Below the pieces are notes generated by a model. It saw nothing but the letters and a program-made list of their open reading frames with translations, did no database searches and was not told the origin of the DNA. Below, piece by piece: positions 37,424 to 50,400 of a stretch of 64,000 nucleotides of DNA (position 1 is its first letter; each line of letters starts with the position of its first letter). The translations under genes and the position numbers were made by a program. Origin of the DNA: Haliclystus octoradiatus (lineage: Eukaryota > Cnidaria > Staurozoa > Stauromedusae > Haliclystidae); contig OU744454.1 in NCBI GenBank assembly GCA_916610825.1, positions 1,389,001-1,453,000 of the forward strand, read 5' to 3'.

Positions 37424-37616
37424 ATTTGAAATTTTAATCACTTCTTGGAGTTAATGAGAACTGTATGTTTATGTGCGTGTAGCTTTTAATGTTGAAGATT
37501 GGATACATAGAAATGACATCATTCTTATGTATCCAATATTTTGAACATTAAAAATTACATGCACATATAACATACAACTCTCATCAACTCCAAGAAGTGA
37601 TTAAAATTTTGAAATA
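37424..37616. repeat. Near-perfect 190-bp hairpin (palindromic element)
   Basis: The first half (TTTTAATCACTTCTTGGAGT... GGATACATAGAA) is complementary to the second half (TTCTTATGTATCC... ACTCCAAGAAGTGATTAAAA), centred near 37520, with a few mismatches. It is either a MITE with almost no loop or a hairpin RNA source. Confidence 0.75.
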
Positions 37617-37639
37617 GAAAAGGAATGGGTAATCAAAAC

Positions 37640-37830
37640 AACATTGCCCTTCCCGCCGCGATTAGCCACAGACGTGCGATGGAAAAGGGCACCCCGTAGA
37701 ATGCTACTCTATTCACCTATCCAGATAAGTAGGACGAGTCATCCTCTGCCAGCTGCAGGTTTCGAACCACGGACCCTCAGATTGAAAGCCCAGTCATTCT
37801 CCACCATACTACACTGGGCTTACATTAGTG
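37640..37830 (-). repeat. tRNA-like SINE head
   Basis: On the minus strand, GTGTAGTATGGTGGAGAATG (A-box-like) is followed by GTCCGTGGTTCGAAACC (B-box-like). The open frame on the plus strand here (with AGFEPRTLRLK) is the usual spurious translation of such repeats. Confidence 0.55.
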
Positions 37831-38468
37831 CAGTAGAAGTTTTTGGATTTATCTGGCACTTTAATGTTTGAAAAGGAGGTAAACGTGGGCAAAGGAGACT
37901 CAGTTAAACACTGGGATTTCTGCTTCGAATGTATAGGTCTACTATACATTGGTGACCATTCCTTAACAATCAGCTCCATTGTTCTTGATTATGATTGTCA
38001 TAGCAACTGATGAATGCATTTCTTCTTCATTTTATCTTTAACAGAAATGAAATTCAATGGAGCAAAAATTATCATCATCTTCGAACGAATAGTGGCAATC
38101 GTCAGAGAGAGTTGTTACATCATAAAGCACTATGAATTTGTAATATATAATTAATTAAAAAAATGTTTATATTGAGTGTAAACTCGGATACAAAAACCTT
38201 TAAGATATAAAGCAGAGAATAATATTTATAGATCAGGAATCAAAGATGAGACAAAAGCTTTTGTCCCATCTTTGTTTCATATTAAATTTGTAGTACAATA
38301 TTAAATATACATGTAAGTGTTAGTAGAAATAATGATGATTTAATAGATATAAAAATAAGTAAGCTGTATCAATAAAGAAGGTGTGCTCGATGTCTCCACG
38401 GTCCCGAATTTTTGCGAGGGTCACGTGACAATAACTGAGTCACGTGATATCTAGATAGAATGGTCACT

Positions 38469-38852
38469 TCATTGGGGCCACAGACTACTGCGCGTTCTAT
38501 AGATTTTCATTGGGGCCACAGACTACTGCGCGTTTAATAGATTTTCATATTTTTCATTGGGGCCACAGACTACTGCGTGTTTATTATATTTTCTGTTTTT
38601 CATTGGGGCCACAGACTACTGCGTGTTTAATAGATTTTTCTGTTTTTCATTGGGGCCACAGACTACTACATATTTTATAGATTTTCATGTTTTTCATTGG
38701 GGCCACAGACTACTGCGCATTTTATAGATGTTCATGTTTGCATTTCATTGGGGCCACAGACTACTGCGCGTTTGATAGATTTTCATGCTTTTCATTGGAG
38801 CCACAGACTACTGCGTGATTTTCATGTTTGCTTTTCATTGGGGCCACAGACT
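38469..38852 (+). repeat. Minisatellite, nine units of about 38-51 bp
   Basis: The core TTCATTGGGGCCACAGACTA recurs near 38468, 38507, 38553, 38600, 38647, 38693, 38743, 38791 and 38835, with A/T-rich spacers (ATAGATTTTCATG) of varying length. Confidence 0.9.
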
Positions 38853-39078
38853 GTTGGACCCAGTTCCCCTTAAATTCAGGTTTACACAGCATTACTATGG
38901 TTACTAGAGGGTTACTATAGTTACAGCATTACCATGGTTACTAGATGGTTACTATAGTTACATCATTACTATGGTAACTAGAGGTTTACTATAGTTACAT
39001 CATTACTATGGTTACTTATCTAGATGGGACCTAGAGGGGACGCAGATGATATATCAGAAAAGTCTGACGGGGTCCAAC
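38853..39078. mobile_element. Short inverted-repeat element carrying a 47-bp tandem repeat
   Basis: It begins GTTGGACCC and ends GGGTCCAAC. Inside are about three units with GCATTACTATGGTTACTAGA and GGTTACTATAGTTACA. It abuts the minisatellite and truncates its last unit. Confidence 0.65.
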
Positions 39079-39079
39079 A

Positions 39080-41486
39080 TAAACAATAATGCATACTTCA
39101 GTGGTACTTCAGTGGTACTTCTGTGGATCTGAGTCTCCCGGAGCACACTCTAGAAAGTTCTGGAAATTCTGAAAGTTTTGAAGCAATAAGTTAAAAGGAG
39201 ACATATGATAGGTTATTAAATCTTTTCAATGGCGTACAAGCTATACAAGAGTTTTAAAATATCAAAAGTTAATCTTACTGTAATTATTGTATTATTGTAT
39301 TTATTTATTGTTAATATTAACGTAAACTCTTCTGTGATATGGACGTCATGATTATTCTTTTGTTTCCCTAAATAAATGAAAAGAAACACAGAATCAGAAA
39401 TAGGGTAACGCAAATAATGTTCATACGGATTGCTCGCTTCATACATCAAACTGCACAATTTTAGTGGAAAGTTTTTGATTAGAATTCTGCAGTTGTATAG
39501 GTCATATTATTAGTTCATATCCTTAGCGAGAGTGTATATACTAAGCGTTTAATTACGAATAAATCATCAATGCGCAAATGTACAGTTTGGAAAACATTTC
39601 AAATGCTTTTCTTCTATTGATCTGATATTAACTTATTATAATTCACAACGACTAGTTAAACATGCCCAATCTTATTAAATTATTGTATATTGCTCAACCT
39701 TATTAAAGTTCAACAACTCCAATAGAAATTTATAAGAAGCTGGTGCAAAATAATGCCTTCGCATCTGTTTTCAAAATTGAATTAAATTCAAGAATAGCTC
39801 ATTCTTGCACTTTAATTATTCTACATTTCTGAAAGATATATATATATACATCTATACAGCTCTACTTACCAGTATCGAGCACTATATTGATGTTTTGCTC
39901 TTAATAAATAAATTTATTAATTTATTAAATCAACATTATTATTATTACTATATATATATATACAGTCAAAAGTAACTGCCATTAACCTAACAATTATCAT
40001 TGATGTCTTCACAGCACACAATGTTTAGGAATAACATGAAATAATATCAAAAACATCCTATAGGTAAGATAGCAAGATTGAATGATGTTACCGTCTTCTT
40101 TTCCGAAATTTCAGATGGTCGTCTCGAGACAGCCAGAGGAGAAAAGAAAGAAAACTCAGTCCTTTTGGAGAAGACAATCAAATAAATAATGCTTTCTTCT
40201 GAGTGGTTATTTCTATGAAATATACATCTGTCAATCAAACGTGGCCAATGCTGACAGAAGGAGCGTTGCGGGAAAAAGACAGCAAAACAATGCAAACCAA
40301 CCCGAGGCAAGTTCCCTCCACTCCTTTATCAAATTGTTAGTTTGAATTATTTATTAACTTTATTAAATTTTCACTTGGTTGCATTTCCATTTCATATCAT
40401 GAAGTTGTAAATATCTACATTTGGGCCTATTAGAGGCTGTATATCTAAATGGATAATAAGTATTTGATGACATGGCATGTTAATTGCTATGCAAATTATA
40501 TCAATCAATCAGTATTATGCATGATTGCAATCTTGTCATCTCGAACATATCGAGAGAGCAGAACCCAAAATCTCTAGTCGATGGCCGCATAATCGAGCCC
40601 CGGGTCTGCGGACTCGTTGCTGTGTGCTGTTCGACTTGCTCGTCATTCTAAATTAAATTATTGTCTGTCTTTACTATTCCTAATGCTGCTATCTCATGTC
40701 GATTAAAACTTGGATTGGACTATTATCTTTCAAAAACATTAAAACGTGGTTACAATTAAAAGAACCCTCGTTCATATATGGACCATTCTTATATACATTT
40801 AGTAACAATGTATTACGGGAAAAGGATTTTCCTATATTAGAAATGCGACTTTTATTATTGTCCATATCTTAAACCGTGATACGAAAATGCAGTCATTATA
40901 GAGACTAAAGTAGAAGAATTTCCAAAAAAGTAATTCTCATTTTCCCAACAAGTCGGAAACAATAATGTTGATAGAAATTTTAAAACTGGATTATAAATGA
41001 CACAGCGAAATTAGTTGTTAGTTTAAAACGTTAAAGTGTGACTCATTTGTAGTTGATGTAATAAAATTTGTATAATTTTTTATGTAATAAATATCTTTTA
41101 TATGGGTTACATGATATTGTGTAATAATAATAACTGTATTATATATTTTGTATATATTATAAATCCATCTTTTAGCACCCATTAATCAACAGAATAAAAT
41201 TATGAAAACTAAACAAATGACCTAGCATCCAATAATTATAATCTTCGTTATAAAAACTGAAAATATATTACATATTAAAGCAGATTAAATAAAATCTATT
41301 TTTGAAAATAAGAGTTGAGAAAATGTCGCAAACTGTTTTGGATGAAAATCATAATATTCTGATGTATATGTTTACATAACTTTCTATTTTCATAATGATC
41401 AGAAAATAAGTTATTCTTCAGGTATTGATAGAAGTCAACTTACAATGTTAGAGTGTAAGATGTTCCCATAGTTACCATTTCAAGAT
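39080..41486. other. Intergenic spacer and AMPD2 3' region
   Basis: No conserved gene is seen. An 87-codon minus-strand frame (40047-40310) has no recognised domain. The last few hundred bases are probably AMPD2 3' UTR, without a clear poly(A) signal. Confidence 0.45.
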
Positions 41487-44400
41487 CTAAAGCTTCAAAT
41501 TGATGTCTGATGCTTCAGCTTCTTTTGCAGCACCACAGATAATCTTTAATTCTTCCAGCAAAGTTTCATGACGATAAGTCATACGAATATCAGGCACATT
41601 AGATTTAGAAATATCATTTCCTTCATAGCCTTCTTTATAAAACTGTTCACCCAACCAATATTCTTTAACAATATCTTCAAAACCACACATGATTACACTA
41701 TTCCTTGCCAATTCACACATGTCAGTTGAACTTAGTTTCCACACTTGTGCAGCAATACTGTACTCCTCCATTAGGGGTTCTTTTGTGTAATGAAATTGTA
41801 ATGGGTCATCTGTTGAGAGGGATACAACTAATCCCCTAGCCATGAAATCAGGTAAAGGATTACGATGATAATTTAAAAATAATGAGTTGTTGCTAAGAGG
41901 TGACATTGCAATGCCGATCTGGGCTAGGTAATAGAGGTATTGAAGAGCTGGTATTTTACGCAGCATTAAACCATGTGAGATGTTTTCTGTTAGCATAAAT
42001 GCAGCAACGAGATGATGGACTGGTCCTGCTTCACCGCAATGTGGTCTCAATGTGAATGTGTTGAATCCTCGTTCTCTGTAATAAAAACAATATATATTCA
42101 ACATTCAAGGGAGAAATGTGGACTTGAAACGAAAAAGAAATACAATCAACTCTAATTATTATGCCAGCACCTCAGATGCAAATTTCTAAATAATAAAATA
42201 GTTCAACTATCTTCTTTCTCACTCTATGAAACTGAAGGTTGATATACATACATGTTTACATGTTAAGCCTTATTGCAGTTACATAACACAGGACGGAGAC
42301 TGGCTTGAAATCGTTGACATCAGAGATACATGATAAAATTTATTGTTTGAATGTGATATAAGAAAGACAACTTTTCTATACAATGCAGTCAGCCATGCAA
42401 GACATGGAGAGTTCTTTAATCTGGTTATACGAGTAATACATATATAATTTTTTTTACCCAAACCTGAATTCAAAAGTCTGCTAATCAACTTGCCACCATT
42501 TGAAAGATATGGTTGTCAAGAATTGGTGGTAAGGATGTGGAAACGGTTGTGATAACCCACAAATTGGCATTTGGATTGCAAATGGAGAAGATGGGGACGG
42601 GGTAACATCCTGTAACAGTTTCTACTCAGAAATTTGTTGGGATTTATGTGAAAATTTGTCTCCTGGGGAATTGTTAAAACCATTGTAAAGTGCTGAAAGC
42701 AGCTGTGACTAATATTAAGCAATTGGCGCACTGTTTCCTACGATCTATTGATATTTGGCACACGAGAGGCACGTAAGGAAAAAACGAGAAGGCATCAGAA
42801 AATTACATGCGACCTCGGCGAGTAATTTTTGCCTTTGAGTTTTCTCCTGAAGTGATTTGATTGCGCCAAATACCAATAGCTCGTAGGAAACTGTGCGCCA
42901 ATTGCTTTGTATTAAAACTAGCACAACTTTTACAAGCATTTACATGACTTTCTTGCTCATAAAATGTTTTTGAAAACTCCTGATCAAATTGGAAATTCTC
43001 TTTCGTGATACCAAGTTCCAAATGTAAGATCAACTGTGTTCTCGAACCTTGTTTTGAAAATAACTCTGCCAGCTGCTCATCACTGTTTTTCTGACATGGT
43101 AGGAGAAAGAGACTTGTGCTCAAAATCTTATCACTACCCTTAATATTCAATGATCCAATGGAAGCTACATTGTCAAAGAGCAGTGGTACACTGCCTGTTG
43201 TTGCACTGTGACAACAGATAGAGGCTGGTCTGCCGTCATACATTGAAAAAATAAACAATGTTTATTATAATTTCTAACTTACTTTCTGATGTGATTGAGA
43301 ACAACCATGTTTGAGTACATGTAATAAAGATAGTATGCATAGGGTGGATTAGATTCCATTTTCCAATCTTGTGGCTTAGGACATGTGCGTGTAAACATGA
43401 CTGGTTCTGGTTTGCTTTCATCGTCTACACTATCAAAACCAATTACCTGAGCGACACAGATAGAAAAAAGAAATGATGAATACAGAATATGATGACCAGC
43501 AAGGAATGATGGAATGATTTATACTTGTAAAGGTATAGGCCTTCAAACCAGAGCCATCTATTTCCAAGAGTTGGGACACACAACTTTTAGGGCTCAACAA
43601 TCCCCATTTTCGTTCCACTGAAAACGAGGTTTTGCTTTTGAACAAAAAGTTTTTCGAAATCAAGATATCATTTCCACGCGTTTTGTTCAAATTTCGCGAG
43701 CATGAGTTTGAAGGAACGAAAATGGCGTTCATAAAATTATGTGACTGGCATCTGTCTAATTGGAGCTGAGAGCGGGACATGAAAGAGTGTCCTAACTTTT
43801 GTTAATAGATAACTCTGCTTCAAACAGGGTTTGATATAAGTTGCAATCCTTCATTGTGGTAGGACGGTGTTACGGTGTAACATCAGAAGACTAAAGAAAT
43901 TAAAATAAAATAAATCAAAATCTCTTGAGGTGAAAAGTTTCAGAAGGTTTTTGATTAATAATAGGTTAATATTAAGTTTCTGGAAATCCAGTGAGAGGAG
44001 GGGTTATACTAGCGATGGTAAAAGTTTAAATAAGTATTAATTGAACTGACCTGACTCAGAAACAAGTGCAATTCAGGATGTGAGCTAGGATCAATGGATA
44101 CTTCAAATAAGGGACGGAAAATATTATCTAAGAAATCGGCAAAACTTGAGATAAGATTTCTTACTCTATAGATGTCACTAAAAATAAAGAAAATGAATAC
44201 ATCATTAAATTGAGATGGGATTGCCTCACAACCTTAAATCCTGCGGGAGAGACACCACCTACCAATAGAAATATTTGATTCATATTTCTTGCAATTTTGA
44301 AGGTAATACTGAATTTTGAAGCTCCCAGATATGGAAATGCCACGCCTACACCTTTGTTTCGGGCAAAATTCCCATTTTGTTAGGCTTAATTGACAAAACT

Positions 44401-47400
44401 CCCTGATCAGACAGACGCATATAGTTATGACTGTGGGCTTGCCAGTCAAGAGACTCATCAGAAATCATCACAATTATTATAACCATCATTCAAAACTTGT
44501 TAGTACCTTATAAAATAATTTTTACGAGAAATCATTTTTTCATAATCATAAGTTTTGATAAGATTTTTCATAATTCAATATGGTACTCAATTGATAGTTT
44601 AGATAAATTAAAGGTTGAGATTGCTTAATTTGAGCTGTATATTACTACATTGGCTACCAGATCTTAAGTACGTCAATCCTCTGTTATCTGATATAATCAC
44701 CCTGTCAAAGAATGCTCATACAGTACAACATACATCAAACATAAAATAACAATCACCTCTATACAGTGGCCACTCTTGGTATGTGTAATTAACCCTGTAT
44801 ATAAAGGTCACCTGCATATAGTGTTCAATCATCAATGTATCTACTTACTAGAGTCGAGGTATCTGGATCAGCCATCTGACATTGTATGAGTAAACACCTT
44901 GCTTTACAGCCCATTTTGCTACAGTATCCCATTCATTCTTACTACGGCCATATATGGATAGGCGAGGTTCGGCATTTTGGTATTTACATTCTTCAAAATC
45001 TGCAATGACTTCCTGGGAAAAAAAAAATTTGCTTTTGATGATGATTTTCTCAATGCTTTGTAAAACTTGGATGATAAAAATCATGAAATGTGTACATTCA
45101 AATAAACTGGAAGGGAAAAATGAGGTTGCCCTTTAGGAGAAGCTTTTTTCAATTACCCAGGCCATAGTGCTACTTTATCTTTACATGTACAGTAAAAAAA
45201 TGTTTCTTCAATAACTCTAAACATTCTCTATCAAAATGTATGAAATTAGTATCATTAGAATCACCGTGTTTTGATTAGTGCTGTTCGATGTATCGGAGTT
45301 TCGATATACCAGGGCCTATATATGGTGATCATTTTTGATATACCGATATGTAATGTTTACATCATGACCAAGTACAGTGAAACCTGTATATAACAGCCAG
45401 CTACGAGAGGTAGATAAATTGACCATTATACAGTCAAACCTGTTATAACGGTCACCTTTATAAAGCGGCCACCTGTCTATAGTAGTCACTCTTGCAATGT
45501 CTAAAATAGTATTTTCTATTGAATCAAACCTGTGTATAAAGGCCACCTGTCTATAATGGTCAATTTATATATCTCTCGTAGCTGGCTGTTATATACAGGT
45601 TTCACTGTAGACAGGTTTAATTCGATAGAAAATACTATTTTAGACATTGCAAGAGCGACTACTATAGACAGGTGGCCGCTTTATAAAGGTGACCGCTATA
45701 ACAGGTTTGACTGTATAAATTTCTTTTCGATATTTTCCGAATTCAAATAGTCAAAAATAAAAGTATTTCACAATGAATTAAAGCAAAGAAGGCATCTTGG
45801 AATAATCAATGTAAAATGTAGGCTATTAATCACCTTGACAGTTGTTCGAACAAAATTGATTTTTTCATTTAGCGGTATTTGCGGCTAAGCATCGAGATCT
45901 TCATCATTTCTTATCCGATCAGCTTTAAACTTTTACGAATCAATTATTTTGTTATTTACATCATAATTAATCATTTATTTGAAGGTTATGTTTTCATCAG
46001 AAACCCCATCAACTGAGTAGTGACAGTAGGCCACTGTTCTCGTACAATGTCACTATTATTTCCATGCTATAGCAACAGCCTACCTTAATCAATTCAGCAT
46101 AATATCTTCCTTCGATGAAATTGTCTGTCTTTAAAAAGATTTCTCTTAATTTACTTTGACCTATAAGACGCAAAGAAGGAAATTGTATGATTGAACACTA
46201 ATGGAAGAATCTGGTTGGAAATCAAAGCACAGTCACCTCTGTACATCGACCACCTGTCTTTAGTAGTCACTCTCTTTTGTAGTGTCTAAAATAGTATTTT
46301 CTATTGAATCAACCCTGTATATAAAGGCCACACGCATACAATGGTCAATTTATCTACCTCTCATAGCATACCCCTCAGGCTTCACTGTATAAAGGTGTTC
46401 ACGTAACTTTGCTATTTCAAATCCTAACATGACACATGTATGCTACAAAGACCTCATTCATTTGAATAGACAGCCAATCAGCATTTTCTGATGCTTGATC
46501 TCAGGGGCGGATCCAGCTGAAAATCTGACTGGTGCTGAAAGGGGACAATAAAGGGGCGAAGCCCCGTCATCTAGGGAGGTCCGGGGGCATGCCCCCCCGG
46601 AAAAATTTTGGTTTTCAAAAGTTATTGAAGGGCTGTGACACCACTTTCGTAACTCCATCAGCAATATTTCAACGTAATTATGAAGCTTAGATGATCAAAT
46701 ATTACACCATCAAATAAATAAACACAATAAAAAACACAAAAAAATTAAAAATGTATTTTATTCACCTTGTGCTTAATTAGATATGCATGCACTCAGACAG
46801 GCTATACAGTATACATTATGAATAAAACGTTTTAAATGCGAAATAATTAACAACTACTTAAATTCAAATAAACTATTTAGACATCATAATCAGTAGTTAT
46901 AATTGTAAAACAAAAAGTTATATAAATCTTCTGATGTTTAAAATTGTAATTATTACATCCAGTTGAAAAAGGTTTTGAATGCATGTACACAAATGAATTA
47001 TAGGGGCAATCCGTCAACATCAATAGACGTTCTACAAAAAAGGAATGGAAAACAGATGTATTTTCCCTGTCACTAGACATCAGCAAGACAGCAAGCCTAC
47101 CCTGAGCTGGGTCTACCAACAGGCTACAGCGGCGCAAATGGAAGGGTTTGCAGCCAATCATTATTCATTCAGGCTGGAATTATGTCAATGTGTTATCGTA
47201 AGATCATCTGAATATGTGTGCTGAAACTAAATGGACATAATGATACAATAATTTATTAGGCCTGTAGAAGTAGGCCTATTTATCAGGCCTTAGAGACCTT
47301 TGTTGGAAACGAGAAGAGGATCCACAACCAAAATATGTAAATACAGATCTCAAACATACGGTAGTCGGCTACAATAAAATATTGAAACCAGTGAATTTAA

Positions 47401-50400
47401 AGCCAAAATAAAAACTACTAACTTATCTACTAACCTCTTGTGATAATGCATGCAATAGCGCTTCCAATTTTTGATAGGAAAATGAGTTCTTCTTGCAATT
47501 CTGCGAATTTTATTTACATTTCTCAAACTTCTTGTTTCCTTGTGCTGATTTTTTACATTGAAAGGTTGATAATAAGTCTTCAATCAGCTAGATTTTGTCG
47601 ACTGGAACTTTCTTCTTTAAATTATATGTTAAATTGTCAATATAGAGCAGATTCTGTAATAGCGCAGCAAGATAATGTTAAGCTTTCCTAGACGCCATGC
47701 TTGCAAAAGTGGAAGGCATAACAACTTGACTTGATTAGACTTGATAAGTTAACACGAAGTTGAGAACAACACAGTCGGACTTTGTATTGTACTTGATTAC
47801 TTGACGTCATTCTAATTCTAGCACTAAAAAAAGCAATGAAGGTGCTCACTGGTGCTCACTGGTGCTCAAATTCCTGAGATTCCTAATTTAGAGAATATGA
47901 TTGGTTGAAACGATTGGGCGAAAGCGAGAATGGAATGTTGATTGTTCTGACTGGTGCTCAAAGACGACATACGATTGGCTTTTAGATTTCCAGGGGTGCT
48001 CAGCCCTTGTTGCTGATTGGAAGATTGCTTTGAATCATTGACCCAATGAAATCGTTCACTGGGAGAGTTCGGGACTGCTATCAGCAGCAAAATATGGCAA
48101 ACGCAAAAATAACTTAAATCCTTCCGTTTCTATGGCAATATCAAATTACGTCATTGCGGCAACATCACAGCTTTGAAAATCTGACTGGTGCTCAAGCACC
48201 TTTTGCCCCCCCTTGGATCCGCGCCTGCTTGATCTGACATTTGATTGGACAAAAAGAGACACACATGTAGGCCTATGTCTAATAAAATACTATTTTACTC
48301 TTAACAGGAACAGTAGTTCTAATCAAATAAAAGTAGATTGCTACAATCTCACTAATAACTTCAGCTTCAATAAAAATCACAGACGACATATCAGTATGCC
48401 AATCAATAGGGAGGTTTAGATTCGGAACAAAGTCAAAGACGAAGTCGAAATATTTTGAAGATTAGGACGGGCTAGTCTTTGTTGTCTGCCGAAAGGCTGT
48501 TTAGATTGATAACAAAGACAAGACAGTTGACAAATTTTTTTACAAAATGGTGGATTGGTGACTAATTGTGTTACCTGTAAAGTACTTGCAGTAAATTGTA
48601 TGTTTATGTTTCGTTGATAAAGTTGGCTTTATGGAAGTTTTGAAAGAACTGGAAGATAAATCCCCAGCCAGTGTTTCCTTTGGACTATGGAAACTATGGA
48701 AACTGCCAAAACCGGGTTTCATAAAGCGCGGGAAAATAGACTTTGTTCGTTCCGAGTAGTAGGCATACAAAAATTTTGAAAAACTTCGTTGTGAACGAAG
48801 CTGTCAGTTTAAAGTTTTTTGGGGTGATTCCCTAGACATGCATAGTATGGATGCGCACAAGGACAATTTAACTTCGTCTTTGACTTCGTTCCGAATCTAA
48901 ACCTCCCTAATATAAGCTTGCAAACAGATCAATACATTAATTCTCCACATACCGGTTGGATTATATTTCAGATTGAATTTGTCAAAACGATGAAACGTGT
49001 TGCGATCCTAAAAAAACAAAAAAATATATATCACTATTTTTTGCGTATCCAGAATTGATCATTTCCCCGCAGATCGGGCAAGCCAGAAGTTTTCCTTGGG
49101 TCGTTCTTCTTGCTTATGTTCATTTGATGGCCATACACCTTTCCTGAAGCCACAACGAATAGTGCTTGCGCCAGGGATTGAGTCAAAGACCCTGCGTGCT
49201 GATGTTCAACATCCTAACAACTACACCAATGCCTCACTATTAACAAACATATGTAGGTTTATAGCATTTAATGACAAATGAGAGAAAGAGAGAGGGGATT
49301 AATGATCACTTACAGCATGCACGTCCAGTTTGTCAACATTCAAATTATATGTTGTCAAATTTAGTTTTTCAAAAGTCTAAAATAAAAGGAAAATGATAAT
49401 AAAATGGCAGAATAGCACTGACCTACTGTGAAATTCAAGAGGAAATGGCATTGGAATTTCAAAATAGTAATGCTATTTATTTGAAGTTCAAGAGTTAAAG
49501 GACTTTCAGTCATATGCTAAATGGTTACAAATTGAAGGTTCGTTTTTACAATAGAGCAAAATTACAAAATATAATTCAGAATGGCAGATGGCAGCATTCC
49601 AAAACCAAGTTTGTCAATGTGTTTGTTTGAAAAATTAGATTATCATTAACAGTTTGAAGTAATCTAACTAAGTTACACTCTCAACAGCCTGTGCGCTATC
49701 AACTAGATTGTGATTAAGTACATCTGATTTCAATACTGTAATTACCTGGGACAATGTTACTGGCTGGCCATTTTCTATCGCAACAACATCATCGCCATGT
49801 TTTTTGACCTTCTTTTTTATAAAACGTAATAAATGTTTTTGATTCATACACGAAGAAGCATGGATATGCGTATCAACCTAAAAAGGAAACAATCATGTTG
49901 AAATTGAATCAAATAGTCATCCGTATAAATATGTAGATTTATATCATATCATACGCAATGTACTGTACAGTAACACCTGTCAGGACAGCCACCTGTTTAT
50001 AGTGGCCATTCTAGTTGCATACGGAAACAGCATATATTAATCAACTGTCTATAGCTGACCACTTTGGTAATAGTAAAGAATATTAGAAGTATTATTCTAT
50101 TGAATTAACCCTGTATAGTGAAACCTGTATACAACAGCCAGCTATGAGGTAGACAAATTGACCACTATAGACAGGATGTTTTATATACAGGTACAGGTTT
50201 GATTCAATAGAAAATATTATTTTAGCTCTAGCCTTTCTAGCCTTCCGGGATCTAGGATTCTAAGATCCTCAGATTTGTCAGACCCTGAAAAATAAATAAG
50301 GCGGGGCACTGAGCGGGGAATGTGAACCAAGTTTGAAATTTTGTAGACAAATGTTTAAATAGCTGTTAAGCGGGACCTCTTATAATTTATACAGTCAAAG

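Noticed and set aside
37644..37871. 75-codon ORF with AGFEPRTLRLK
   Set aside because: This is the usual translation of a tRNA-derived SINE head; the minus strand shows A- and B-box-like sequences.
40047..40310. 87-codon minus-strand ORF in the RBM7-AMPD2 spacer
   Set aside because: No recognised domain and no convincing splice partners; not supported as a gene.
46877..47161. 94-codon ORF inside the 1.7-kb hAT element
   Set aside because: No hAT dimerisation or catalytic motif could be seen, and neighbouring frames do not extend it.
49085..49275. Possible tRNA gene on the minus strand
   Set aside because: A- and B-box-like segments exist but there is no acceptor stem or anticodon arm, so it is treated as a SINE.
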